From NCBI GenBank assembly GCA_016713535.1, contig JADJOY010000027.1, forward strand, positions 153,067-217,066: 64,000 nucleotides of DNA, read 5' to 3'. How positions within the stretch are numbered: the first letter of the stretch is position 1; every line of letters begins with the position of its first letter. Made by a program: the position numbers and the translations under genes. The notes beneath the pieces were generated by a model. It had not been told where the DNA came from. It saw only the letters and a list, made by a program, of their open reading frames with translations, and did no database searches. Positions 8,389 to 17,159 of the stretch are shown piece after piece. The DNA comes from Deltaproteobacteria bacterium. GTDB lineage: Bacteria; JADJOY01.

Positions 8389-9458
8389 AGTACGCAAACG
8401 CGTTTCGACACATTCTCTCCACGCTCCCAGATGCGTGCCGGGTCATCCTCTTCACGCACGAGGTGTCGGCGGACAAGGCTCGGAGCTGGCTCAATGAGTT
8501 CGGTCTCACCGCCCGCACCGAGCTTGTGACCGCTCCGAACGCCATGAAGTTCACCGTCTGGGCAGAGGATGCGTACTGCATTTGCAAAGACGTCGCAGAC
8601 GGGGAGACGTATTTTGTAGAACCAGCGAGCTTCAATCGCGCCGAAGATGCGTACATCGCCGATCGAGTTGCACCCAAGACCGATCTGGAGTCAACTCAGG
8701 TTCAACTGTACTTTCAGGGCGGAAACGTATTGATCGGGGATGATTTCTGGTTCATCGGAGCAGACTACCCTGCGCATTCCCTCGAACTCGGTTTCGTCGT
8801 ACCGCAACCAGGGGAAACAGCGGCCCAGGCCATTGCGCGAGTCTACGGTTCGTTCATGGAGCGCAATCGTCGGCTCATCACTGTCGGGTCTCGAGTTCCC
8901 GTTCCCGCGATGCAGAAGCATCCGATTATGGTGAATGGCGAGTTGTGGCATGAGGTGCTCTACTTCGGCAATGCACAAGGAACCGTTCAGCCACTGTTTC
9001 ATATCGACATGTTCGTAAGTCTCGTCGGGCGAGACGCCAATGGAACCTACACGGTGCTCGTAGGCAGCCCGGAGCTGGCTGCCAACGTGCTGGGGGAGCA
9101 GTTGCCAGAAGGCGCTATGCAAGACGTTTTCGACGACATTGCCGCCGGTCTGTCAGCTCTGGGGTTCAACGTCGTTCGTAATCCACTGCCAATGGCTTAT
9201 GACGATGATGACTCTGAGAAGGTGCGGTACTGGTACTTTGCCACGGGCAACAACGTCTTGACGCAGGACAACCCAAAGAAGGTGTGGATTCCCACCTACG
9301 GCCACGGACACTGGGCCAAGTTTGCCGCGACCGATGCGGAAAACAGGCGGATTTGGGAATCGCTCGGGTATGTCGTTGAGTTGTTGCCGGACTTTCATCC
9401 GTTTGCGGCCAACCTTGGTGCCGCGCATTGCATCAAGAAGTACCTTGCGCGCGCCTGA
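8389..9458 (+). pseudogene. Guanidino-modifying (deiminase-like) enzyme, 3' fragment
   Basis: This is the main body of a cassette gene split by IS66. The three active-site regions of the guanidino-modifying superfamily (agmatine and peptidylarginine deiminases) can be seen: an aspartate region VWAEDAY, like the W.RD motif; a glycine pair FQGGNVLIGDD; a histidine region LFHIDMFVSLVGRD; and a terminal nucleophile cysteine LGAAHCIKKYL. Such enzymes hydrolyse or transfer the guanidino group of arginine-like molecules. The exact substrate cannot be read; sequence between motifs differs from agmatine deiminase, so this may be a separate branch. With the 5' fragment it makes about 445 residues, slightly longer than agmatine deiminase. 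The gene ends 18 bases before attC site 3. Confidence 0.82.
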
Positions 9459-9476
9459 ACGGGCCGTGAGAAAGTG

Positions 9477-9536
9477 GCCTAACAACCGGTTGCAGCGGAC
9501 GGCGCTCCGCGCCGCCGCTGAACCGGAGCGTTCGCT
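9477..9536 (+). other. attC recombination site 3
   Basis: The left box GCCTAAC (9477-9483) is perfect. The inner arms CGGTTGCAGCGGACGGCGC and GCGCCGCCGCTGAACCG are identical to those of attC 1, with the same unpaired G and A. The right box GTTCGCT (9530-9536) departs from GTTRRRY at one or two positions. The next gene starts four bases later. Confidence 0.82.
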
Positions 9537-9539
9537 CAC

Positions 9540-10067
9540 ATGAGACCTCCGTCTGATATCGAGCGCCGCCGTGTTATCGACGGCATCGAGCAAGCATTCG
9601 GCAACGTCCGGCGCGGCGAAGGGACGACCCTTCATGAGACCGAGGTGCTCGACGACTACGGCTCAGACCAAGAGTTAGCGGCGGCGCGCGCTCTCGACAT
9701 CGACACTCGCTGGCAAGACGTAGCTGACGAGCTAATTGCGGAACACTCGGGTGCCCTGTGCTTTGTCGATCCTGCCGGATTTCGTTACTACATTCCGGCG
9801 TACATGCGATGGACTGTGAAGTATTTCGACGCAGGGACTGGTTCGGAATCTGCGCTTCACACCGTCTTCGTGTTGACACCAAATCGCCGCTTCCAGGAGG
9901 ACGGCGCAAAGCTCGAGCGATTTCGCGTGTTCAGCCGCGACGAAAGCCGTGTGATCTGCGAGTTCCTTCGCTTAATGGCAGAGCACGCAGACTTCTCGAC
10001 GCAGGTGTTGGCGACAAATGCGCTCGAAGATTATTGGGGTCGTTTCTGCCAAGATCCGAGCGAATGA
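9540..10067 (+). CDS. DUF6714-family cassette protein
   Basis: This 175-residue cytosolic protein resembles the DUF6714 family of unknown function. The N-terminal EQAFGNVRRGEGTTLHETEVLDDYG and the central CFVDPAGFRYYIPAYMRW are the recognisable blocks; the second resembles a core shared with immunity-like SMI1/KNR4 neighbours. No signal peptide or membrane segment is seen. The ATG lies immediately after attC 3, so there is no room for a normal ribosome site, which is common for cassette genes. G+C is lower than the chromosome average. Assignment to DUF6714 is from memory of the motif pattern. Confidence 0.75.
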   Translation: MRPPSDIERRRVIDGIEQAFGNVRRGEGTTLHETEVLDDYGSDQELAAARALDIDTRWQDVADELIAEHSGALCFVDPAGFRYYIPAYMRWTVKYFDAGTGSESALHTVFVLTPNRRFQEDGAKLERFRVFSRDESRVICEFLRLMAEHADFSTQVLATNALEDYWGRFCQDPSE

Positions 10068-10150
10068 GGCGTTGCGCTTGAAGGCACGCGCGCTGGCACG
10101 TGGTCTGACGGTCTAGTAGTCCAAGGCCGCTGCTGAGCTTTTCGTTCGGC
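10068..10150 (+). other. Degenerate attC remnant (right arm only)
   Basis: GGCCGCTGCTGAGC at 10125-10138 followed by GTTCGGC at 10144-10150 matches the right half of attC 2. No pairing left arm is seen in the 60 bases before it, so the site is probably dead or rearranged. It marks the last visible trace of the cassette array. Bases 10151-10398 hold no gene that I can support. Confidence 0.4.
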
Positions 10151-10398
10151 GTACAACGCTGCAATGTCGCACTGTAGATCCGATCACCAAGTTCGATCCG
10201 CTCGCGATATTTTTCGCTACCTCGTACACCCTCGGGTTTCTCGCCCATTGCTGGGTATACCGGCATCTGATCCGAAGCACGCCGAGCACGGCGGTGCAGC
10301 GGACGAACCGAGGGGTGTCCACTCGTGAGGCCGGCTAGCTCAACAGCCCGCCGTTGCACGTCACGGTACGCGACAAGTCGACAGGAGGAGACCAGCCG

Positions 10399-10860
10399 AT
10401 GAACAAGGTGACACCGTTCCTGATGTTCGATGACCAGCTCGAAGCTGCGATCGCGTTCTATACCGCCACTTTCCCCGACTCCGAGATCAGGACGGTTGCC
10501 CGTGCTGGCAAGGACGGCCCGATCACTTCTGCCGAGTTCGTCGTCGGTGGTCAGGTCTTCATGGGGTACAACGGCGGTTCATACTTCAAGTTCTCCGAGG
10601 GATTTTCGCTCTTCGTCGACTGCAAGGATCAGAGGGAGGTCGACGAATACTGGGACAAGTTCGTCAGCGCTGGCGCAACCCCATCGCAATGCGGATGGAT
10701 CACCGATCCATTTGGCATCACCTGGCAGATCGTGCCGAGGCGTTTCATGGAGCTCATCGCCGACGAGAACCCGAAGAAGGTACAAGCCGTCATGAAAGCC
10801 ATGATGACGATGGTGAAGCTCGACGTGGCGGTGCTGGAGCACGCCTATGATGCTGCCTAG
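10399..10860 (+). CDS. PhnB-like VOC-family protein
   Basis: This 153-residue protein has a vicinal-oxygen-chelate fold of the PhnB / 3-demethylubiquinone-9 methyltransferase-like type. It opens with KVTPFLMFDDQLEAAIAFY and has the LFVDCKDQREVDEYWDKF and CGWITDPFGITWQIVP blocks typical of this group. These small dimeric proteins are often annotated as glyoxalase-like; the substrate is unknown. ATG 10399 has AGGAGGA ten bases upstream. It lies just past the cassette region and may have arrived with it, but no attC flanks it on the right. Confidence 0.85.
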   Translation: MNKVTPFLMFDDQLEAAIAFYTATFPDSEIRTVARAGKDGPITSAEFVVGGQVFMGYNGGSYFKFSEGFSLFVDCKDQREVDEYWDKFVSAGATPSQCGWITDPFGITWQIVPRRFMELIADENPKKVQAVMKAMMTMVKLDVAVLEHAYDAA

Positions 10861-10878
10861 CCGACGTTCGCCGCTCGA

Positions 10879-11190
10879 GTGAGGCACCCCATCAATCGTG
10901 CGTGCGGGGACTCGGACCGCGACGAGTGCAGTCCCGAAGCCAGGCGCATCGCCCCCGCGCTGGCAGCCTGCGGCTCTGTCAGCGAGGTGGCCGATCTCGT
11001 TCACCGGATCTTCGTGGCCATGTTCGATTCGCGCACCGCAGGCCCGCCCGAGCGCTATGCGCGGATTACAGCCAGCATCTGGGAGGAGATACTGGCCACC
11101 GGGCGCCCCAGCGAAATCGACACGCCCGCCGACGGCGACACCCCGCCGCTGACCTCTGCGTTCCGAGTCCGGCTGCGAGCCGGGAGGATT
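10879..11190 (+). other. Possible coding region, unknown protein
   Basis: The frame opened by GTG 10879 has a protein-like stretch (ARRIAPALAACGSVSEVADLVHRIFVAMFD and ARITASIWEEILATGRPSE) but no stop before it runs into the GNAT gene at 11500. The plausible part ends near 11190. It may be a decayed gene, or one whose stop was lost. No family is recognised. Confidence 0.25.
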
Positions 11191-11197
11191 GGCAATA

Positions 11198-11410
11198 ATG
11201 CCCCCCACCCTCCCCTCCGATCCTCGAACGGCGGTGCGAAGGGCCCGCATCCGGATGTGGCTCGACGAGGCCGCCTTCTGGGGAGTCTTGATCCTCATTC
11301 AGATTCCCGGGTACGAGAAGGTTGGCTGGTCGATCGTCGGGCTCTGGTTCGTATCACTGGCGGTGCGGAGCATCCCGTCGGGTGGGCTGATCCTGCGAAC
11401 GACGTTGTGA
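11198..11410 (+). CDS. Small membrane protein, unknown
   Basis: This protein of about 70 residues has a basic N-terminal stretch (TAVRRARIRMW) and two hydrophobic segments, FWGVLILIQIPG and WSIVGLWFVSLAV, suggesting a short inner-membrane protein. GGGAGG lies about ten bases before ATG 11198. No family is recognised. It sits between accessory genes and ends about 90 bases before the GNAT gene. Confidence 0.45.
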   Translation: MPPTLPSDPRTAVRRARIRMWLDEAAFWGVLILIQIPGYEKVGWSIVGLWFVSLAVRSIPSGGLILRTTL

Positions 11411-11499
11411 CCGGGGCGGCGGGGGAGTCGACCCTCGCGCTGCGCGCGGCGCGGCTCGCTGGAGGGGTGGGCTCGAGTGGAACGGCCCGAGATCGCGCC

Positions 11500-11976
11500 A
11501 TGACGAGCCGGTCGGTCCAGGTACGCCGGGCCACCTCGGACGACGTCGAGGCGCTCCTCGCGTTGATGCGGGACTTCTACGCCGAGTCCGGCTTCGCTCT
11601 CGATCCCGCATCGGCCGGGGCGGCGCTTCGATCGTTGCTCGCCAGCCCTTCGCTCGGATGCATCTGGCTCGCGTTCGCGGACGACGTGGCGGTCGGACAC
11701 GCGGTGCTCACGGTCCGCTTCACGATGGAGCACGAAGGGCTGAGCGGCTACGTCGACGATCTCTACGTTCGACCCACGCACCGTCGTCAGGGCATCGCTC
11801 GAAGCCTCCTCGGCGAGTTGCTCGCCGAGTGCAGAGCGAGGCAATGCAACGCGCTTCATGTCGAGGTCGGCGGATCGAACTCGGCGGCTCTCGCCCTCTA
11901 CGCCGAGCTCGGTCTGCGCGCGTCCACCGATGGCCGCATCCTCGCGAGCGGACCGGTGGCCGGGGTCGGCGTCTGA
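11500..11976 (+). CDS. GNAT-family N-acetyltransferase
   Basis: This 158-residue protein is a cytosolic GNAT acetyltransferase that moves an acetyl group from acetyl-CoA to an amine. The N-terminal VRRATSDDVEALLALMRDFYAESG begins the fold. The acetyl-CoA loop is VRPTHRRQGIARSLL, with LHVEVGGSNSAALALYAELGL as the final strand-helix block. ATG 11500 directly precedes the conserved fold, although the same frame is open far upstream. The substrate cannot be inferred. It is the last gene before a cluster of hairpin repeats. Confidence 0.9.
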   Translation: MTSRSVQVRRATSDDVEALLALMRDFYAESGFALDPASAGAALRSLLASPSLGCIWLAFADDVAVGHAVLTVRFTMEHEGLSGYVDDLYVRPTHRRQGIARSLLGELLAECRARQCNALHVEVGGSNSAALALYAELGLRASTDGRILASGPVAGVGV

Positions 11977-12669
11977 GCGGATGCTCCGCCCGCAACCGAC
12001 CGGCCGTGTTCCACGGTGGGCGAACGGGTTCAGCGATCCACGGGCTCGGCGATGCCGGCGCACGCGCGTCTCGCCGGGCACGCGACGCGTGCCCCTCCAC
12101 GGCCTCTGGAGGCGCATGCTTCGTCGTGCGCCAGCGTCGAAAGCGCCACGCCCCGGCGCGACGGAGCGCGCCCCCAGACCAGGAATCGAGCGGCTGGAGG
12201 CGCCGCGGTCGCTCGCGGTGCGCGCCCGATCCCTGGGTCTACCGAGGGACCGTTGCGCCTCCAGCGGCCCGCCGGGAGGCGGGCCCTCCGGAGGACGGGG
12301 AGTGAACGCGGTCGCTGCGAGGATCCGCGCCGTCGCGGACGCAGGAGGCGGTGCGTGTCGCCGGGCACGCGACGCGTGCCCCTCCCGGTTTCTGGAGGCG
12401 CACGGTTCGTCGTGCGCCAAGCGTCGAAAGCGCCAACGCCCCGGTGCGACGGAGAGCCTGTGAAGAAATCGAGCGAGAGCGAAGCGCCGCGGGGGGCGGA
12501 GCCCCCGCGCTACGAACGCCTCGTAGCGACGGGGGTTCCATCCCCCGTCGCCGGCTTCGCACGGTTTCCGTGAGCGACCCAGATCGAAAGATTCACAGCC
12601 TCGGAGTTGCGCCCTCCAGACCAGCGACTCGAGCCGCTGTAGGCGCCGCGATCGCTCGCCCGCGCGGCC
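11977..12669. repeat. Intergenic repeat cluster
   Basis: No gene is seen. Two direct copies of a block of about 105 bp begin near 12065 and 12352. Each starts with the GCCGGGCACGCG / CGCGTGCCCC hairpin and continues with GTTCGTCGTGCGCCA-like and AGCGTCGAAAGCGCCA phrases. Between them lies a GGCCCGCCGGGAGGCGGGCCC hairpin (12265-12290). At 12490-12553 is a three-hairpin repeat: GGGGG..CCCCC, CGCTACGA..TCGTAGCG, then GACGGGGG..CCCCCGTC. Confidence 0.75.
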
Positions 12670-14895
12670 TTACTTGCTCGGGGTCTTGATGGTGATGGTG
12701 TTCGAGTTGGCCGAGCTGCCGGCCGAGTTGAGGGCGTAGACCCGGAAGTAATAGGTCTTGTTGCCGATCAGCCCGGTGTTGGTGAAGGTCGTGGTGTTCG
12801 GCGCCAGCGTCCCGAAGAGCAGGAACTTCTTGCCGTCGGTCGAGCGCATCACCTTGTAGTTGGTCTCGTTGGTGGCGTTGTCGGTCCAGGTGAGCGTCGC
12901 CTGGTTCTTGAGCACCGACGTCGCCAGCAGGTTGGTCGGCGCCTCCGGCGGCGCGAGCTTGGTGGTGGCGCTCACCACCGTGGTGTTCGCCGAGTCACCC
13001 GCCGAGTTGAAGGCGTGCACGCGGTAGTAGTACGTGGTCGACGAGCTCAGGCCCGCGTCGGCGAAGGTGGTGTAGTTGGCCGACACCGACGCCACCGCGG
13101 CGAAGGTCACGTTGTCCGCCGAGCGCTCGACCATGAAGCCGGTCTCGTTGCTCGAGCCGTCGGTCCAGCTCAGGTTGATGGCGCTCGACGAGGCGACCGT
13201 CGCGGTGAGCTTGGTGGGGGCGGCGGGCGCGGCCACCACGGCCGACGTGGTCGGCAGCGCGATCGTGCTCGCGTGCGCGGCGTCGAGGACGACCTGCACC
13301 GTCGCGGCAGTCGACACCGCCGTCGCCGACGTCGACAGCGACGAGCCGTCCTGCATGTTCTTGTCGAAGCGATCGAAGTTGGACGGCGCGACCAGCACCC
13401 GCAGCCGGTCACCGGCCGGGATGGTGAGCGCGACCGACGGCAGGTCGACGTCCACCGCGTAGATCGTTCCCGGCGTGAGCGGCTGCTTGGCCGTGTAACC
13501 GTTGCGCAGCGACACGCGCTTGATCGAGTCGACGATCAGCATCGAGGTGCCGTCGGGTCGGACGTCGGTGATGCGCACCGCCACGTCGGTGTCGGCCGCC
13601 GTGGACGTCACGTTGAGGTGGACCCGCGGGCGGCCGGTGATGGCGAGGGCGCTCGCGAGCGGCGCGGTCGTGAACGAGAGCACGTCCGCGCGCGCTTCGA
13701 CCGGGCGCAGGTCGCACGGCCCGGTGGTGGCGGTCCTGTCTTCGAGGACCGCGCCGCACAGGGTCGGCACCGGGTTGGCCGGATCGGCCACGTACGAGCG
13801 CGGCGTCTCGTTGGCGGCCGGCGCCGCCGACGCGAGGGTCGCATCGGCGCGCAGGTAATACGTCTGGGTCGAGGTGTTGCTCGGCGGCCAGCTCGGCGAG
13901 CTCGCCACCCGCGCTTCGTTGGTCTGGTAGTAGCGGTAGGTGGCGCGCTGGTCGTAGCCGTTGGCAACGGCGCGCATCTGGTAGTCGAAGAACTCGAGCG
14001 CGGCGTTCGACTGCAGCGTCGTCGCGTCGGGGAAGCTCAGCGAGCCCTGCTGGGTGTCGGTCACATGGCCATGGGTCCACGGGCCGATGAAGGCCTTCTG
14101 CTTTCCGGCCGCGCCCGCCGCGGCGCCGCTCTGGACGCGCTGCATCTCGGCGAGGGTGGAGTCGGTGAGGTGGTCGAACCAGCCCGACACGTGGAGCATC
14201 GGGATGTTGACCTTGTTGACTGGATTGGAGGTGCTCTCGACCTGCGACCACCAGGTGTCGTAGAGCGGATGCGCGCTCGACAGGTAGCCGTTGCCGAACG
14301 GCGAGTCGTTGCGGTTCTTGTAGTACACACCGCCGGGGTAGCTGAGCGAGTAGCTCTCCCGCCAGTAGTACTCGATCGGCACCGCCGCAACGAGGTGCGG
14401 CGGCGCCTCCTGAGCGGTCGCGAGGATGGCCGTGCCGAGGGCCGAGACGCCCCACGCGCCGACCTTGCCGTTCGAGAAGGTCTGCGCCGCGGCCCACTCG
14501 ACCACGTCGTAGCCGTCCTGACCGCGGGTGGGCGCGCCCGAGTACTGCGCCGCCGCCGAGCCGAAGAAGCCGCGCCAGTCGACGAACACCCACGCGTAAT
14601 ACGGGTTCTTGAAGAGCGGGTCGGTGTTCTGGTCGATGGTGAAGATCGGTTCCCAGGTGCGGCGGTCGTAGGGGGTCTGCACCACGATCACCGGCCAGGG
14701 GCCGCGCGTGGCGGTCGGCGTATAGACGTCGGCGGCGAGGGTCTTGCCGTCGCGCATCGGGATCGCGACCGTGGTCTTGGTAGCCGCGGCATGGGCCTGA
14801 GTGGCGACGATCGTCAGCGCGAAGAGCGCCGCCAGCACGCGTCGGCGCTGTCCGGACGGCTCATGGATCGGGAGGCTGCGACGGATCGGGTTCAC
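12670..14895 (-). CDS. Secreted CocE/S15-type hydrolase with two FnIII domains
   Basis: This 741-residue protein is exported by a signal peptide (RRRVLAALFALTIVATQAHAA). Its alpha/beta-hydrolase domain is of the CocE/NonD and X-Pro dipeptidyl-peptidase S15 type. The nucleophile elbow is GAWGVSALG, the acid is in HVSGWFDH and the histidine in GPWTHG. A jelly-roll beta domain (about residues 350-550) follows, as in cocaine esterase and acyl-peptide hydrolases. Two fibronectin type III repeats close the protein (about 556-644 and 647-741), each with TYYYRV or TYYFRV and ending in NSAG; they probably bind surfaces or polymers. GTG 14895 is chosen because AAGGAG lies nine bases upstream. The physiological ester or peptide substrate is unknown. 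Confidence 0.9.
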   Translation of the reverse strand: MNPIRRSLPIHEPSGQRRRVLAALFALTIVATQAHAAATKTTVAIPMRDGKTLAADVYTPTATRGPWPVIVVQTPYDRRTWEPIFTIDQNTDPLFKNPYYAWVFVDWRGFFGSAAAQYSGAPTRGQDGYDVVEWAAAQTFSNGKVGAWGVSALGTAILATAQEAPPHLVAAVPIEYYWRESYSLSYPGGVYYKNRNDSPFGNGYLSSAHPLYDTWWSQVESTSNPVNKVNIPMLHVSGWFDHLTDSTLAEMQRVQSGAAAGAAGKQKAFIGPWTHGHVTDTQQGSLSFPDATTLQSNAALEFFDYQMRAVANGYDQRATYRYYQTNEARVASSPSWPPSNTSTQTYYLRADATLASAAPAANETPRSYVADPANPVPTLCGAVLEDRTATTGPCDLRPVEARADVLSFTTAPLASALAITGRPRVHLNVTSTAADTDVAVRITDVRPDGTSMLIVDSIKRVSLRNGYTAKQPLTPGTIYAVDVDLPSVALTIPAGDRLRVLVAPSNFDRFDKNMQDGSSLSTSATAVSTAATVQVVLDAAHASTIALPTTSAVVAAPAAPTKLTATVASSSAINLSWTDGSSNETGFMVERSADNVTFAAVASVSANYTTFADAGLSSSTTYYYRVHAFNSAGDSANTTVVSATTKLAPPEAPTNLLATSVLKNQATLTWTDNATNETNYKVMRSTDGKKFLLFGTLAPNTTTFTNTGLIGNKTYYFRVYALNSAGSSANSNTITIKTPSK

Positions 14896-15090
14896 GCGAA
14901 AGGCTCCTTGCGCCGCTTCGACGTCATGCGGGAAGCAACGGAGACAATTCCTTGAGCAAACAGCGGGCCGCCTCGGACTTTTCTGACATTGGCGCCAACG
15001 GTTGCGCACCTCCTGCCCGTAGCGATGGCATTATCAATTAATAACAGCAAGTTACAACACGGCTCGAGCCCCACACCCCTGTCCATCGGT

Positions 15091-15137
15091 GGGTGGATAC
15101 CACCAGGGCAAGGTGACCTCGGTGCCCATATCCACCC
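15091..15137. promoter_or_regulatory. Inverted repeat in divergent intergenic gap
   Basis: The arms GGGTGGATA (15091-15099) and TATCCACCC (15129-15137) are perfect over 9 bp, with a 29-base loop that can itself pair partly. It lies between the divergent S15 hydrolase and CsbD-like genes in a 550 bp gap that otherwise holds no gene. Role unknown: leader hairpin or binding site. Confidence 0.4.
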
Positions 15138-15159
15138 GGGCCGATCGCCTGTCCGTCGA

Positions 15160-15184
15160 AATATTGCCCAATCTGATCAATATT
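15160..15184. promoter_or_regulatory. AT-rich dyad, possible operator
   Basis: AATATTG and CAATATT form perfect 7 bp arms around an 11-base spacer, in an unusually AT-rich patch. This is a typical shape for a dimeric regulator site in a divergent promoter region. No regulator can be named. Confidence 0.35.
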
Positions 15185-15449
15185 TGACGATCGTCTCGGC
15201 CATCGTCACGATCATGGCGTAACGGTCCGTCGAGGGGTCACCAAGGGCGGGCGCCGCACTCGACATCGGGGCGTTTGTAGAAACGGGAGCGGATGGCAAG
15301 TTCGGGAACACCCGAGCCCGATCAGCTAAGACAAACGATTTCAGCTGGTTGACGCCGTGCGTCGGGCGGCACATCGGTTGCTCGATCGGCCTCGAGTGGA
15401 CCCGTGTCACCTCTCCTCGGGGCGCTCGAGGTTCACCGCAGGAGGCGAG

Positions 15450-15629
15450 ATGAGCCGCACGCTCGATAAGGTGACGGGGCGAGCCAAGGAGGCCGCCGGG
15501 GTTTTGCTCGACGACCGGGAGCTCGCGCGCGAGGGTCGCATCGACCAGCACGCGGCCGAGCTCAAGGGTGCGATCGAGCGCGTCGTCGACGCCGTCCGGT
15601 CCCGCATCCAGCGCGAGCGCCACGAATGA
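15450..15629 (+). CDS. CsbD-like stress protein
   Basis: This 59-residue soluble protein resembles the CsbD family. It has KVTGRAKEAAGVLLDDRELAREG followed by GRIDQHAAELKGAI, the usual helix pair. CsbD-like proteins are small, charged and often induced by general stress; their biochemical role is unknown. GGAGG lies seven bases upstream of ATG 15450. It ends about 190 bases before the NtrC-type regulator. Confidence 0.75.
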   Translation: MSRTLDKVTGRAKEAAGVLLDDRELAREGRIDQHAAELKGAIERVVDAVRSRIQRERHE

Positions 15630-15821
15630 GCCGCCGCCTTCGCCTTCGTGTTGCGTCCGGGACCGGAGGCTTCGGCGCCAGCGGCGCGCGGTCCACGGGG
15701 CTCGCCACCCCGGTGTTCGGCGCTCACCGCCGGCGCGCCACGGGACCCCCGCCGTGTCCGGACGACGAGACCCAGGCCGCGCTGCCGTTCGGTCCGGCCC
15801 CCACGAGCCAACGAGGAACGA

Positions 15822-17157
15822 ATGCCGACCGCGCTGATCGTCGATGACGACACGACCTCACGCGAATCGCTGAGCGAATGGGTGGGCGAGCAGGGCTTCG
15901 CGACCCATCAGGCCGACGACCTGCCGAGCGGTCGCGAGATCATCGCCAGCGATCGGATCGACCTCGCCCTCCTCGACCTCGACCTGCCCTCGGGCAGCGG
16001 CCTCGAGCTGCTCCCCGATCTCGAGAAGCAACCGTCGGTCGACGTCATCTTCGTCACCGGCTACTCGACGGTCGACTCGGCGGTGGAGGCGTTCCGCAGC
16101 GGCGCCGTCGACTACCTCACCAAGCCCGTCGACCTGAAGCGCCTGAAGAAGCTGCTCGATCGCGCCCGCCGCACCGCCGAGCTCAACGCCGAGATCGGCA
16201 ACCTCCGCCAGGAGCTGCGCGGCCTGGGACGGTTCGTGAAGCTGATCGGCACCTCGCCGCCGATGCAGCACGTCTACGACCTCATCGAGCGCGTCGCCCC
16301 CACCGACGCCACCGTGCTCGTGACCGGCGAGACCGGCACCGGCAAAGAGGTGGTCGCGCAGACCATTCACGCGCTGAGCCGGCGCGCGCGCTCGCCGTTC
16401 GTGCCGATCAACTGCGGCGCGGTCGCGCCGACGCTCATCGAGTCCGAGCTCTTTCGGCCACGAGCGCGGCAGCTTCACGGGCGCCGAGCGCGCCCACAAA
16501 GGCGTGTTCGAACGCGCGACCGGCGGCACGCTCTTCCTCGACGAGATCACCGAGATGCCGCTCGAGCTACAGGTGAAGCTCCTGCGCACGCTCGAGATGG
16601 GCGCCGTGCGACGCGTCGGCGGCGACGGCGAGATCGAGATCGACGTGCGCGTGGTCGCCGCCACCAACGTCGACCCACAGAAGGCGGTGGCGCAGGGAAA
16701 GCTGCGCGAGGACCTCCTCTACCGGCTGCTGATCTTCCCGATCCACCTGCCGCCGCTGCGCGAGCGTCGCGGCGACATCCCGCTCCTCGCGCAGCACGTG
16801 GTCAACACGCTCAACGCCAAGGGCGAGACCAACAAGCACGTCTCGCCGGCGGCCTTCGACCGCCTGCAGGCCTACACCTGGCCCGGCAACGTGCGCCAGC
16901 TCAAGCACGTCCTCGAGCGCGCGTACATCCTCGCCCGCGACGAGATCGGGGTGACCTGCATCCAGCTCGGTGACAGCCCACCGCCGCGCACCGGATCGGC
17001 CTCGGTGGAGGTCGGGTCGTCGATCGCCGAGATGGAGAAGCGGCTGATCCTCGCGACCCTCGAGCACACCGCCGGCGACAAGAAACAGACCGCCAAGCTG
17101 CTCGGCATCAGCCTCAAGACGCTCTACAACCGCCTCAACGCCTACGCGCACCACTGA
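15822..17157 (+). CDS. NtrC-type sigma-54 response regulator (frameshifted)
   Basis: The product is a 444-residue response regulator that activates sigma-54 promoters. The receiver domain (about 1-120) has LIVDDD, the phosphoacceptor aspartate in [13 protein letters not shown], and the lysine in YLTKPVD. The AAA+ domain (about 145-375) has Walker A GETGTGKE, Walker [10 protein letters not shown] and the arginine-finger region [11 protein letters not shown]. The sigma-54 contact loop reads GSFTGA once the frame is corrected. A Fis-type helix-turn-helix ends the protein ([19 protein letters not shown]). One extra T in the TTT run at 16452-16454 breaks the frame between ESELF and [10 protein letters not shown]; everything either side is intact, so an assembly error is likely. 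The partner kinase is not adjacent. Confidence 0.92.
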
Positions 17158-17159
17158 GC

